Part shown: positions 17,901 through 26,672 of the stretch, piece after piece | Layout: every line of letters starts with the position of its first letter | Position numbering within the stretch: position 1 is the stretch's first letter | Origin: an uncultured Acetatifactor sp. | GTDB taxonomy: Bacteria > Bacillota > Clostridia > Lachnospirales > Lachnospiraceae | Assembly: GCA_910584865.1 (NCBI GenBank) | Contig: CAJUCE010000034.1 | Location: 1 to 56,433 of the forward strand | DNA: 56,433 nt | Reading direction: 5' to 3' | Translations under genes and position numbers: made by a program | The notes under the pieces: generated by a model | The model's input: only the letters and a program-made list of their open reading frames with translations | The model's database searches: none | What the model was told of the DNA's origin: nothing

Positions 17901-19670
17901 ATGAACAAACAAGAGTGCGATATCTTAAGTTCATTACGTAAAGAACCGTATACGAATCAGCGTCTTTTAGCCGAATGTAGCGGTTATTCACTTGGTATCG
18001 TTAATCGTTCTGTCAGAAGCCTGATTCAAGAAGGGTATATAGATAGTCAGATGCAGTTGACAGAAATGGCCAAGAATCTTTTCGAAAAGAGAAAGCCTGG
18101 AAATGCAATCATTTTGGCAGCAGGATTTGGTATGAGGATGGTACCAATTAATATGGAAACTTCTAAAGCATTTTTGGAAATTCATGGAGAACTTTTAATT
18201 GAGAGACTAATTCGCCAATTAAAAGAGTCTGGTATTCAGAATATTTACATTGTTGTTGGATTTATGAAGGAACAGTTTGATTACTTAATTGATAAATATA
18301 ATGTGACACTTATTGTTAATCCTGAATATGCATTAAAGAACAATTTGCATTCTTTGAAACTGGCTAAAGATTATATTTCAAATACATACATCATTCCCTG
18401 TGATGTCTGGTGTGATACGAATCCGTTTCATAGGTACGAACTTTACTCCTGGTATATGGTTAGTGACTTGGTAGATAACGAAAGTGAGGTGCGGGTGAAT
18501 CGGAAGAGGGAGCTGATCCGGACAAGAGAAAAGATAGGCAATGCTATGATCGGAATCGCCTATCTGTTGGAGGAAGAGGCGAAGCAGGTTAGAAATAATA
18601 TTGTGCAATATTGCAGGGACGAAGAATATGAAAATGCTTTCTGGGAGGAAGCACTTTATAAAAAGGATAAAATGTTGGTTGTGGCAAATGTTGTTCCTGC
18701 TTCGGATACATATGAAATTAATACGTACGAACAGTTACGGGATATAGACAGCAAATCGGAACAGTTAAAAACCAGAGCAATTAAGACAGCAGCTCAGGTT
18801 TTAAATGTAAGAACTGATGAACTGGGCAATATCTCAATACTGAAAAAAGGGATGACAAACAGGTCTTTTTTATTTACCTGTAAAAAGAAGAAGTATATCA
18901 TGCGGGTTCCGGGAGAAGGGACAGATCAACTGATAAATCGCTTTCAGGAAGCTGCTGTATATAGGGAGCTTAGCGGCAAGGGAGTCTGTGACAATATCAT
19001 ATATTTGAATGCAGAAAACGGATATAAGATAACGGAGTATTTGGATTCAAGAGTGTGTGATCCCTATAATCCCACAGATGTGAATAAGTGTATGGAAAAG
19101 CTGAGAGAATTTCATAGTTTGAAGCTGCAAGTGGATCATACATTTCATATTTATGACCAGATAGAGTTTTACGAAAGTTTGTGGAAAGGAGAACCTTCCA
19201 TATATAGGGACTACTCTATAACGAAAAGGAATGTATTTTCGTTGAAACCATTTATTGAATTGCATGCAAAAGAGTATGCATTGACCCATATAGATGCAGT
19301 ACCGGATAATTTTTTATTTGCAGATTTTGGAGGGAAGGAGGAAATCAGACTGATTGATTGGGAGTATGCCGGAATGCAGGACCAGGACGTGGATCTGGCG
19401 ATGTTTTGTATCTATGCAATGTATGATAAACCTCATATAGATAACTTGATAGATGCATATTATCCTAAGGGATGCACCAGAAAAACGAGAATAAAGATCT
19501 ATTGCTATATTTCTCTCTGTGGTTTGTTATGGAGTAATTGGTGTGAATATAAACGAACTTATGGTGTTGAATTTGGTGAGTATTCCATGAAACAATATCG
19601 CTTCGCAAAAGACTATTACAAGATAGCAATGGAGGAAATCAAAAAGGCGGAAGGGGAAAGATATGAATAA
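17901..19670 (+). CDS. Winged-helix, phosphocholine cytidylyltransferase and choline kinase fusion (LicC-LicA)
   Basis: A 589-residue bifunctional protein. Residues 1-65: winged helix. About 68-285: LicC-like nucleotidyltransferase (NAIILAAGFGMRMVPI, SKAFLEIHGELLIERLI, VGFMKEQFDYLIDKYNV). About 305-585: choline/ethanolamine-kinase-type APH fold with ALTHIDAVPDNFLF (Brenner-like HxDxxxxN) and IRLIDWEYAGMQDQDVDLA (DxD/E metal site). It would phosphorylate choline and activate it to CDP-choline for LicD. ATG 17901 with AAGGAAGGAG upstream is preferred over the in-frame ATG at 17817. The N-terminal winged helix on an enzyme is unusual and shared with the previous gene, so the pair probably arose by duplication. 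The 3' end overlaps the next gene by 8 bp. Confidence 0.85.
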   Translation: MNKQECDILSSLRKEPYTNQRLLAECSGYSLGIVNRSVRSLIQEGYIDSQMQLTEMAKNLFEKRKPGNAIILAAGFGMRMVPINMETSKAFLEIHGELLIERLIRQLKESGIQNIYIVVGFMKEQFDYLIDKYNVTLIVNPEYALKNNLHSLKLAKDYISNTYIIPCDVWCDTNPFHRYELYSWYMVSDLVDNESEVRVNRKRELIRTREKIGNAMIGIAYLLEEEAKQVRNNIVQYCRDEEYENAFWEEALYKKDKMLVVANVVPASDTYEINTYEQLRDIDSKSEQLKTRAIKTAAQVLNVRTDELGNISILKKGMTNRSFLFTCKKKKYIMRVPGEGTDQLINRFQEAAVYRELSGKGVCDNIIYLNAENGYKITEYLDSRVCDPYNPTDVNKCMEKLREFHSLKLQVDHTFHIYDQIEFYESLWKGEPSIYRDYSITKRNVFSLKPFIELHAKEYALTHIDAVPDNFLFADFGGKEEIRLIDWEYAGMQDQDVDLAMFCIYAMYDKPHIDNLIDAYYPKGCTRKTRIKIYCYISLCGLLWSNWCEYKRTYGVEFGEYSMKQYRFAKDYYKIAMEEIKKAEGERYE

Positions 19671-20376
19671 AGTGGAAAGAGCTGTTATATTGGCAGCAGG
19701 GGTTGGAAATAGAATGCATCCGATTACTTTTACCACGCCTAAGCCTTTGATAAAGGTGAATGGGGTTCGGATGATAGAAAGTATAATCTTAGGCTTAAGG
19801 CTAAATGGAATAAAAGAAATATATATTGTGACAGGGTATTTAAAGGAACAATTTGATTACCTGCAAAAAAAGTATGGTGCAGTCCTGATAGAAAACCCAT
19901 ATTACCAGAGTTGCAATAATATTTCATCACTTTATGTGGCAAGGCTTTATATTCACAATACAATGATTTTAGATGGTGATCAGATTATTCATAATCCAGC
20001 CGTGTTGGATCCATTTTTTGAGCGTTCAGGTTACAATGCGATTTGGACTGATGAGAAAACGGATGAATGGGTGATGACGTTGGAAAATGGGATTGTAACT
20101 GGCTGCAGCAGGACAGGAGGGGAAAAGGGATGGCAATTGTTTAGCATTTCGCGGTGGAACGATAAAGATGGTAAAAAACTCAGACAGCATCTTGAAATGG
20201 AATTTGAAATGAAGAGAAACAGGCAAATTTATTGGGATGATATTCCTATGTTTTGCCATCTGAAAGAGTATGAATTAGGCATCCGGGAAATGAAGCGGGG
20301 AGATGTAATTGAAATAGATAATTATGCAGAACTTGCTGCAATTGATTCCAGCTATGAAGAGGAGAAGACAAAATGA
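19663..20376 (+). CDS. licC: LicC-like phosphocholine cytidylyltransferase
   Basis: A 237-residue stand-alone nucleotidyltransferase: ERAVILAAGVGNRMHPI with the NTP-binding GxGxR loop, TTPKPLIKVNGVRMIE, VTGYLKEQFDYL, and the Asp of MILDGDQII near residue 105 as likely metal ligand. LicC couples CTP and phosphocholine to CDP-choline. It is the third LicC-type domain in a row, so at least one probably has another substrate. It overlaps both neighbours (8 bp and 4 bp). Confidence 0.85.
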   Translation: MNKVERAVILAAGVGNRMHPITFTTPKPLIKVNGVRMIESIILGLRLNGIKEIYIVTGYLKEQFDYLQKKYGAVLIENPYYQSCNNISSLYVARLYIHNTMILDGDQIIHNPAVLDPFFERSGYNAIWTDEKTDEWVMTLENGIVTGCSRTGGEKGWQLFSISRWNDKDGKKLRQHLEMEFEMKRNRQIYWDDIPMFCHLKEYELGIREMKRGDVIEIDNYAELAAIDSSYEEEKTK

Positions 20377-21893
20377 AAAACATAAAAAGAAAAATTGATC
20401 CAATTACAACTATTATTCCTTTGGCAATAATTTTATTATTATGCTGCCTTTTTGTGATTGCTCCGGGTGAATCATCTCATGGATTGAAGATGATACGGGG
20501 CTTCCTGGAGGGAGAGTTGGGGATATATTATTTAGTAGTGGGACTGGGGGTTTTACTGATATCACTATATATTGCATTTTCTGATATTGGTAAAATTATA
20601 TTAGGAAAACCTGGTGAGAAACCGCAATATAGCTTTTTCACATGGGGAGCTATGATGTTTACAGCAGGACTTGCGGCGGATATTCTTTTTTATTCTTTCT
20701 GTGAATGGATTTTGTATGCAGGTGAAACTCATATTGAAGAGCTTGGTTCTATACAAGATTGGGCATCTACCTATCCTCTGTTTCATTGGGGACCTGTGCC
20801 CTGGAGCTTTTATGCTGTTCTCGCAGCATGTTTTGGGTTTATGTTGCATATCAGAGGGGTAAAAAAACAAAAATATTCGGAGGCATGTCGGCCGATTCTT
20901 GGCCGATATACGGATAAAATACCAGGTAAGATCATTGATATTCTGGCAGTAATTGCATTGATTGCGGGTACTTCTACTACATTTAGTCTTGCTACACCGT
21001 TGCTTTCTGTAGCTTTGACGGATTTATTTGGAATAGAGGCTTCTAAGTGGGTAACAATTGCGATTCTTATTACGATTTGTGTTATTTATACAGTATCTGT
21101 ATTACACGGTATGAAGGGTGTAAAGTTTCTGGCCCAGATTTGCATGTACGTATTCTTTGCATTGCTGATATATGTTTTAGTTTTTGGGAAAAGGCCAATT
21201 TATATTATGGAAACAGGATTCAGTGCCGTCGGTAATTTGCTGCAGAATTTTATCAAGATGAGTACATGGACAGATGCTCTTCGGACATCAAGTTTCCCTC
21301 AAAACTGGACCATTTTTTATTGGGCATATTGGATGGTGTGGTGCGTTGCAGCACCGTTTTTTATGGGAAGCATTTCAAAAGGACGGAGCATAAAGCAGGT
21401 AGTTTTAGGGGCATATGTATTTGGGTTGAGCTCTACATTTATTTCCTTTATTATTCTTGGAAATTACGGGTTGGGTCTGCAGACCAGCGGAACTTTGGAT
21501 CTTATGGCAATTTATGCAGATACAGGAAATTTATACCAAACCATTCTTGCAATTGTTCATACATTGCCCGTGCCACAGTTGGTTTTGATTATATTGATTG
21601 TATCTATGGTGGCGTTTTATGCAACCTCTTTTGACTCTATTACACTAGTGGCGTCTGCGTATAGTTACAAAGAGATAAAGGGTGGGGAGGATGCAGGAAA
21701 AGGAATGAAGCTTTTTTGGGCCATTTTGCTTATTATGCTTCCAATTGTTTTGATTTTTAGTGAGAATAGCATGAATAATTTACAGACTCTATCTATGATT
21801 GCGGCTTTTCCGGTGGGGATTGTGATTTTATTAATTATTGCGAGTTTTATAAAAGATGCAAAAAGATATTTCAAGGAGACGGATATGAAGTAG
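20373..21893 (+). CDS. BCCT-family choline/betaine/carnitine transporter
   Basis: A 506-residue membrane protein with about 12 hydrophobic segments. It carries BCCT features: TWGAMMFTAGLAADILFYSF near 90-110, a substrate-site WAYWMVWCVAAPFFMGSISKGRS segment near 312-334 (family pattern around WxxWxxWxPFVG) and an aromatic-rich central helix. BCCT carriers import quaternary amines using ion gradients. Here it would supply choline to the kinase domain encoded upstream, filling the role LicB has in other phosphocholine loci. It is the last gene of the operon; a short hairpin follows. Confidence 0.85.
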   Translation: MKNIKRKIDPITTIIPLAIILLLCCLFVIAPGESSHGLKMIRGFLEGELGIYYLVVGLGVLLISLYIAFSDIGKIILGKPGEKPQYSFFTWGAMMFTAGLAADILFYSFCEWILYAGETHIEELGSIQDWASTYPLFHWGPVPWSFYAVLAACFGFMLHIRGVKKQKYSEACRPILGRYTDKIPGKIIDILAVIALIAGTSTTFSLATPLLSVALTDLFGIEASKWVTIAILITICVIYTVSVLHGMKGVKFLAQICMYVFFALLIYVLVFGKRPIYIMETGFSAVGNLLQNFIKMSTWTDALRTSSFPQNWTIFYWAYWMVWCVAAPFFMGSISKGRSIKQVVLGAYVFGLSSTFISFIILGNYGLGLQTSGTLDLMAIYADTGNLYQTILAIVHTLPVPQLVLIILIVSMVAFYATSFDSITLVASAYSYKEIKGGEDAGKGMKLFWAILLIMLPIVLIFSENSMNNLQTLSMIAAFPVGIVILLIIASFIKDAKRYFKETDMK

Positions 21894-21905
21894 TGCATTG
21901 AATTT

Positions 21906-21930
21906 AGAAACCACCGGAGGTGGGTTTTAG
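21906..21930 (+). terminator. Terminator after the glycan/choline operon
   Basis: CCACC (21911-21915) and GGTGG (21919-21923) form a tight stem with a GGA loop, flanked by AAA and followed by GTTTT. It lies 13 bp after the BCCT stop. Short but plausible intrinsic terminator. Confidence 0.5.
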
Positions 21931-21943
21931 CACATGGAAAACT

Positions 21944-21980
21944 GAATTTGATGTAAGAATTAGAAGTTTTGTAAAGGGAA
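21944..21980. repeat. Left copy of island-flanking direct repeat
   Basis: The 37-bp segment starting GAATTTGATGTAAGAA recurs imperfectly at 26444-26482 (about 33 matching positions, one small indel). Both copies lie shortly after an ATGGAAAAC. Together they bracket the STAND gene and a pseudogene. Either copy could also be a remnant of a coding sequence (EFDVRIRSF in one frame). Confidence 0.6.
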
Positions 21981-22050
21981 AATCCGTCGCCGTTGGCTTT
22001 TCCGCACATAAGTAGTTTTGGAAATATGCAGGTAGTCTGTGTAATCATAC

Positions 22051-22083
22051 AAAAAGCGGCCCTATTATCTACAATAGGACCGC
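22051..22083 (-). terminator. Intrinsic terminator of the STAND gene
   Basis: GCGGCCCTATT (22056-22066) pairs with AATAGGACCGC (22073-22083) with one mismatch. On the minus strand the stem is followed by TTTTT (22051-22055). It lies 20 bp after the stop of the minus-strand gene. Confidence 0.8.
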
Positions 22084-22102
22084 GCATTAAAGACAGTCAC
22101 TA

Positions 22103-25100
22103 TCATGCGTCTATTTTCCCTTTACAATACTTTAATACACTATGTACCAATGTCTGTTCTCCTTGCAGGTCAATATAGGGGTTGGCATTCCACTGATCAC
22201 AGCGCCTTTGCAGGATTTGTACGATCCGTAGGAATAAAAGCTCCTTCTCATTCGAAATCTTTTTGACATCCGGGAACATTCGCATCACCGCTTTGCATGT
22301 CTCCAGCAGATCCAATGTAAGTTCCTCCGATTGCAATGTTGCATATACAAGACGGAGAATCTCTCTCTGTGTGCTCTCTTCACAAAATAATTCTCGGTCA
22401 AATACACGAACCTTTCTGTATCTTACCGTTTTTTGGGGTTTTCCTTTTTGATACTTTTGGATAAACTCTTTTTTCGTTTTCCAGCAATAAAGATCTTCAA
22501 AGGACGTAACCCGTGTCGGCGCCGCCTTCAGCAGTTCTGCAAACGCCAGCCTTTCCTCCCTGATGAGTTCCAGTACTTTCTTCGCATTCCTCTCATCCGG
22601 CTTATAGCTTAGTGCTTTTTGATACTTCTCCTCCGCCTGATCCAGCCTCCCCTGCTCATAATAGATATTCCCCCAGGGAACAAGACGTGTCACCATAAAA
22701 TGATCCGGACAGTTTTGTATTGCTTTTTCGAAATATTCTTCTGCTTTCTTCGGATTATAGAGCGGATTCCATGTGGCGGGATTCCCATACATCATTGCCA
22801 GTCCGTTATATGCAGAAGAGTCATTTCCTCCGATCTCCAGCGCTTTCAGAAAATAGTTCTCCGCATCCTCTATTGTAGCGGCTTTTGCACTCTTTTCACT
22901 CTTTTCCTTGGCGCTTTGTGAAAGAAAACCTGCCAAAGCACACAAAGTTCGTTCATCCTCTTTTCCCTTTTCGCTCTGTACCGCAAGTCTGTAATACTTG
23001 TCCGCTTTCTCAAAGTAGATCTTTCTCTTTTCCCACAGCGTAAGGCCCGAGTTCTCTCCTGTACTTTCTTCTTCTGCCCCGGGTTCCGCCGTCCTTGTAC
23101 TTTCTTTTCCTGCACTGGGTTTCTCGGTCCCTGTTTTTTCTATATCCGCGTCAGGCGGCAAAATCTGCGGGGATTCCGGATTCTCCTGTTCTTCTCCAAA
23201 TTCCGGATTCCCTTTGGCATTGCAGAGATCCTTTTCCTGTTTTCTTTTGTTGTTATGGAAATATTTTTCCCGATTCTTTTTTATTTTTCTGGTTTTTCTG
23301 TTGATTTCCTGGTAGCGTTTCTTACACAAAGACGCATATGCAACGCACGCCTTATATCGATCTGCCGTATCCAATTCCGCGGCTTCCTCCAAAACCCGCT
23401 CTGCGTCCTCTATGGCGCTCTGAGCCTCCATAATCTCCGCCGCCATCAGCCGCGACGGAATATCATCCGGGTTTCTTTCCATAATCATCTGAAAAGTTCT
23501 TCTTGCAATTCTCCTGTAATGCTCGATTTTATATCCCCTGTTCCTTACGTATGTTTCAAAATTGGACATATGATCCGTTATGACACGATAATCCACATGC
23601 TCTATGATCTCAAAGAAAAGTTCCGGCGGTGAAAAATTGGTTTCCATCGAAGCCGTAAAACAATTGATCCACACAGAAAGCTGAAGTTTCTTTTCTGCCG
23701 GCGTCTTTTGCATCATGGATTCCAATTTTTCCTGAAATTCTTCTTCCGTAATATTCTGTATCTGAAGAATTGCAAAAAATTTTGCATATTCATACGAATA
23801 AAACCGGTTATGTTTAAGCAGATAATCCAGAAGATTCGGGGTATTTTCAAATTCCTTCAATAATTCTAACGTATTGATCCGCTCATGCGGAACTGTTTTC
23901 ATTCCACGGATAATCTTCGTGCTCAGTACATATTTCTCAAACGGAATCGTCATATCCTCATCTAAATATTGAATGCCGCCCTTCAGATAAGACTGCGGCT
24001 CCAGCTCCGGGTTAGCCAGAAAGAAAAGATCCGCAATGACATCATGTTTTAACATCAGCTTCTGTCCATCGTAACGCACAGGTTCCGTTCCCCGCAGCTT
24101 TCTGTCAAAACAGGTTTTCAACATGAAGAGATTTACACCTGTCAGTCTCGAAAGGAACTCCACTGTGACAGGAATTTTATATAATCCAAACGAAGCAAGA
24201 AAAGGAAATACATTCGAAAGCCTTAATTCTCCCGCAGGCGTTTCGAATCCGTTATCTGATGAAAACAGGACTTCCCACTCGCTCCAGTCAAATTTGAAAG
24301 AAAGATTTCTTACATCAATACGCTCTTCTTTTACTGTCTGGTTATATTTCATACAGACTCGCAGGTAAATCTCGCAGGGCGCCGTACTATAATCCGCCCT
24401 TATTAGAATGTTCTGTAATGCTTCATTCTCAAGCGTAAGACCTTCCGGCAGGACATAGGAAATCATCCGCTCCGTCACTTGCCTTTTCCAGGAACTGTCC
24501 AGATAGAAACAATGCAGATTTTCCGCCCGAATAAATTTTACACTTTTTCCCGGTTTCTTTTCCTGAACCTCCCCGGGCCTGGAATTGACAAGAAGTAATC
24601 CACCGGCAATATTCGAGACAAACGCCAGATCTATGCTTTTAAAGATGGCTTCCAGCCGATTGCTTCTTTCGGAAAATATCATCTTCACATTTCTGTTCCT
24701 CCGTACATACATAAGCAGCCGGCGGGTTGCGTCCAAATCATCATACGGATTATCTACAAACAGCAAAACTTCCGTTTCGCGGTCTATTCTTTCTATTACT
24801 TTATCTATATATCCTTTCGGCTCATTCGCCTTTATCTGCATGAGATAAACATGCTTGTCTGTATTTTCTGCTATTTTCAGAGCGGCCAGCGTCAGAAATG
24901 TTGTTTTCCCCATTCCTCCTTCACCCATAACAAAAAATACTCTTATGGGAACTGTTTCTCTGCTTCCTATTACAATTTCCTGATTCATCCCGGACATAAT
25001 ACATTCCACCAACGGATCGTTCTTCACAACCTGACTCTGACTTGTAACGTCAAGAATGTCCTGAATCTCCCCACTCAATCTATAATACTGCAATTCTGAT

Positions 25101-25750
25101 TCCACAAGCTGACCGGACGAAAGTCCTTTTTTGAGAAAATCCTGATCAATGCAATATAAGCCTTCGATCTCTCCAGGCTCTTCCGTACAGAGCTTATCTG
25201 CAACTCTTTTAATCTCTCTGGATTGATGCTGTACTTCCGTTTTCAGATTATGGACCGCCGCATGGACATCCGTCACGGAACTTTTGATATCCAGCAAAAG
25301 ATGAGAGACAAATTCATCTCCTGTGCGTAAGAGAGCAAGCCATTGCCGGGCATAAAGCCAAAAACCCTTCTTTATATCTCCTTCATACTCCACAGCATCC
25401 CCGTTTTTCTGGCAATATCTTTTCCACAGAAATTCTCTTAGATTCTCCTCTTTATAATTGCATCCTGAGGCAATCTCTTCCGTAACCGGATTCTGGGAGA
25501 GGAATGTTTCGATCTCTTTGATAACAGGAGGGATATGCTCTTCCGGAATATGCATCTCTTCCATATTTTTTACGGAAAGAAGATTCTCTGTCTGAAATTC
25601 TCTCCAAAGATCACGAAACTGTCCCAGAACCTCGTCCGAAATCTTCTCTACGGTAATCCCAAACAATTCTTGCAGCAAATCTTTCGTTATTTTGCTGGAG
25701 CAGAACTTTGTACCAGAAATAAAGGAGATAATGTTATCATACCAATTCAT
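22103..25750 (-). CDS. STAND-type NTPase with C-terminal TPR repeats, probable defence or signalling protein
   Basis: A 1215-residue protein. Residues about 1-270: helical region with no motif I recognise. About 280-600: P-loop NTPase with Walker A GEGGMGKTT, Walker B VLLFVDNPYDD and the sensor-like KMIFSERSNR. About 620-800: helical or winged arm. About 800-1215: TPR-like helical repeats (EEYFEKAIQNCPDHF, QAEEKYQKALSYKPDER) interrupted by a charged low-complexity linker (about 910-965). This layout matches STAND ATPases, many of which act in antiphage defence by oligomerising when the C-terminal sensor binds a target. ATG 25750 has GAGGAGG upstream; the frame stays open to 26101 without a better start. 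It is monocistronic and opposite in strand to its neighbours. Confidence 0.7.
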   Translation of the reverse strand: MNWYDNIISFISGTKFCSSKITKDLLQELFGITVEKISDEVLGQFRDLWREFQTENLLSVKNMEEMHIPEEHIPPVIKEIETFLSQNPVTEEIASGCNYKEENLREFLWKRYCQKNGDAVEYEGDIKKGFWLYARQWLALLRTGDEFVSHLLLDIKSSVTDVHAAVHNLKTEVQHQSREIKRVADKLCTEEPGEIEGLYCIDQDFLKKGLSSGQLVESELQYYRLSGEIQDILDVTSQSQVVKNDPLVECIMSGMNQEIVIGSRETVPIRVFFVMGEGGMGKTTFLTLAALKIAENTDKHVYLMQIKANEPKGYIDKVIERIDRETEVLLFVDNPYDDLDATRRLLMYVRRNRNVKMIFSERSNRLEAIFKSIDLAFVSNIAGGLLLVNSRPGEVQEKKPGKSVKFIRAENLHCFYLDSSWKRQVTERMISYVLPEGLTLENEALQNILIRADYSTAPCEIYLRVCMKYNQTVKEERIDVRNLSFKFDWSEWEVLFSSDNGFETPAGELRLSNVFPFLASFGLYKIPVTVEFLSRLTGVNLFMLKTCFDRKLRGTEPVRYDGQKLMLKHDVIADLFFLANPELEPQSYLKGGIQYLDEDMTIPFEKYVLSTKIIRGMKTVPHERINTLELLKEFENTPNLLDYLLKHNRFYSYEYAKFFAILQIQNITEEEFQEKLESMMQKTPAEKKLQLSVWINCFTASMETNFSPPELFFEIIEHVDYRVITDHMSNFETYVRNRGYKIEHYRRIARRTFQMIMERNPDDIPSRLMAAEIMEAQSAIEDAERVLEEAAELDTADRYKACVAYASLCKKRYQEINRKTRKIKKNREKYFHNNKRKQEKDLCNAKGNPEFGEEQENPESPQILPPDADIEKTGTEKPSAGKESTRTAEPGAEEESTGENSGLTLWEKRKIYFEKADKYYRLAVQSEKGKEDERTLCALAGFLSQSAKEKSEKSAKAATIEDAENYFLKALEIGGNDSSAYNGLAMMYGNPATWNPLYNPKKAEEYFEKAIQNCPDHFMVTRLVPWGNIYYEQGRLDQAEEKYQKALSYKPDERNAKKVLELIREERLAFAELLKAAPTRVTSFEDLYCWKTKKEFIQKYQKGKPQKTVRYRKVRVFDRELFCEESTQREILRLVYATLQSEELTLDLLETCKAVMRMFPDVKKISNEKELLFLRIVQILQRRCDQWNANPYIDLQGEQTLVHSVLKYCKGKIDA

Positions 25751-25973
25751 CGTATCAACTGCCTCCTCATAATTGTACCTGTAGAACAAAAGGTAACAAA
25801 ATTTCTGAAAAACGAGTTCAAAGATCCCGTTACCTGTATAGATTGCGCCATTAAGGTTATCATACCAGATTTGACGGCGTTCGACAAGGAGGGACTGCTT
25901 GAATTTCTGCACTTCAAATGAATGCTTGCCAGGATTTGCGGACTGACATAAAATAGGGAGAAACTCGGCAGAA

Positions 25974-26438
25974 TGATTCCTGGAAATATGATTGCATTTC
26001 TCCTGCCGGATGGATATAATGTAAATAAGGAAACGAAGAATCATATGCAGAAAAAGACCCCGAGAAAGAGATTGCGTCAGAAGGCAATATCGAAAAGGCA
26101 ATTGAGGAACTGAACTATTTGCGGGATGAATTGGTGTGTCTGTACCAGGAGGGCGAATTGTCAGATGATGAGCTGATAGACCTGAAAGGATTTGTAAACA
26201 CTATCATTACACATATGACAAACGGAAATAAAAATGAAGAAAGGCTGGTGAATATTATGGGCGGAACTGTTATTGAAACGGAATCTGATAAGATTAAGAT
26301 ACGGACGATTATTGAGATGGGGCAGGAAGTTGGTCTTGACGATTCAGAATTTTAAAAAGCTTCAGGAGAAAATTATTGGACTGCCTTTAAATTGGGCAGA
26401 GTTGTATTTGGAACAGTATGGAAAACAGCTTATATAAG
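25974..26438 (+). pseudogene. Decayed gene, possibly the C-terminal part of an Rpn-family nuclease/transposase
   Basis: Reading shifts twice: MIPGNMIAFLLPDGYNVNKE (from 25974), then a -1/+1 change into EIASEGNIEKAIEEL and LVNIMGGTVIETESDKIKI (to a stop near 26355), then LQEKIIGLPLNWAELYLEQY in another frame (to about 26438). The pieces read as one ancestral protein tail rich in charged helices, similar in style to Rpn/PD-(D/E)XK recombination-promoting nucleases common in Lachnospiraceae. The family call is from memory and weak; the frameshifted state is directly visible. Confidence 0.45.
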
Positions 26439-26443
26439 ATAAT

Positions 26444-26482
26444 GAATTTGATGTAAGAACTAGGAGTTTCAGGTAAAGGGAA
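26444..26482. repeat. Right copy of island-flanking direct repeat
   Basis: Imperfect copy of 21944-21980, exactly 4500 bp to the right, starting GAATTTGATGTAAGAA and ending GTAAAGGGAA. The two copies differ by a few transitions and a small indel. An extra 16 bp separates the upstream ATGGAAAAC from the repeat here. Confidence 0.6.
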
Positions 26483-26590
26483 GTATTTCCGTTAAAGATG
26501 GGAAAGATGAGGATACGGCAGAAACAGACGAATAGACTATAGACAAAGCAGAGGAAAAGGTGTAAAATAAAGTTCTGGATTTTGGGCATT

Positions 26591-26618
26591 TTGCAGATTC
26601 AATGAGAATAGTTATACT
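26591..26618 (+). promoter_or_regulatory. Predicted promoter of the FkbH-ACP-MBOAT cluster
   Basis: TTGCAG (26591-26596), 16-bp spacer and TATACT (26613-26618). The start site would be near 26625, about 48 nt before the first ATG. The rest of 26483-26663 holds no gene I can support. Confidence 0.5.
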
Positions 26619-26672
26619 CCGGTTTGTTTGGCAGATTATCGTTTGTGAGTATACATAGAGAGTGTGGCGATC

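Noticed and set aside
15404..21893. Phosphonate (2-aminoethylphosphonate) biosynthesis locus
   Set aside because: No PEP mutase or phosphonopyruvate decarboxylase is present; LicD, a choline kinase domain and a BCCT carrier point to phosphocholine.
22619..25921. Several plus-strand frames within the STAND locus
   Set aside because: They are antisense to the STAND coding sequence and lack ribosome sites and motifs.
21944..26482. Phage or integrative element with integrase
   Set aside because: Only a STAND gene and a decayed gene lie between the direct repeats; no integrase, recombinase or structural gene is present.
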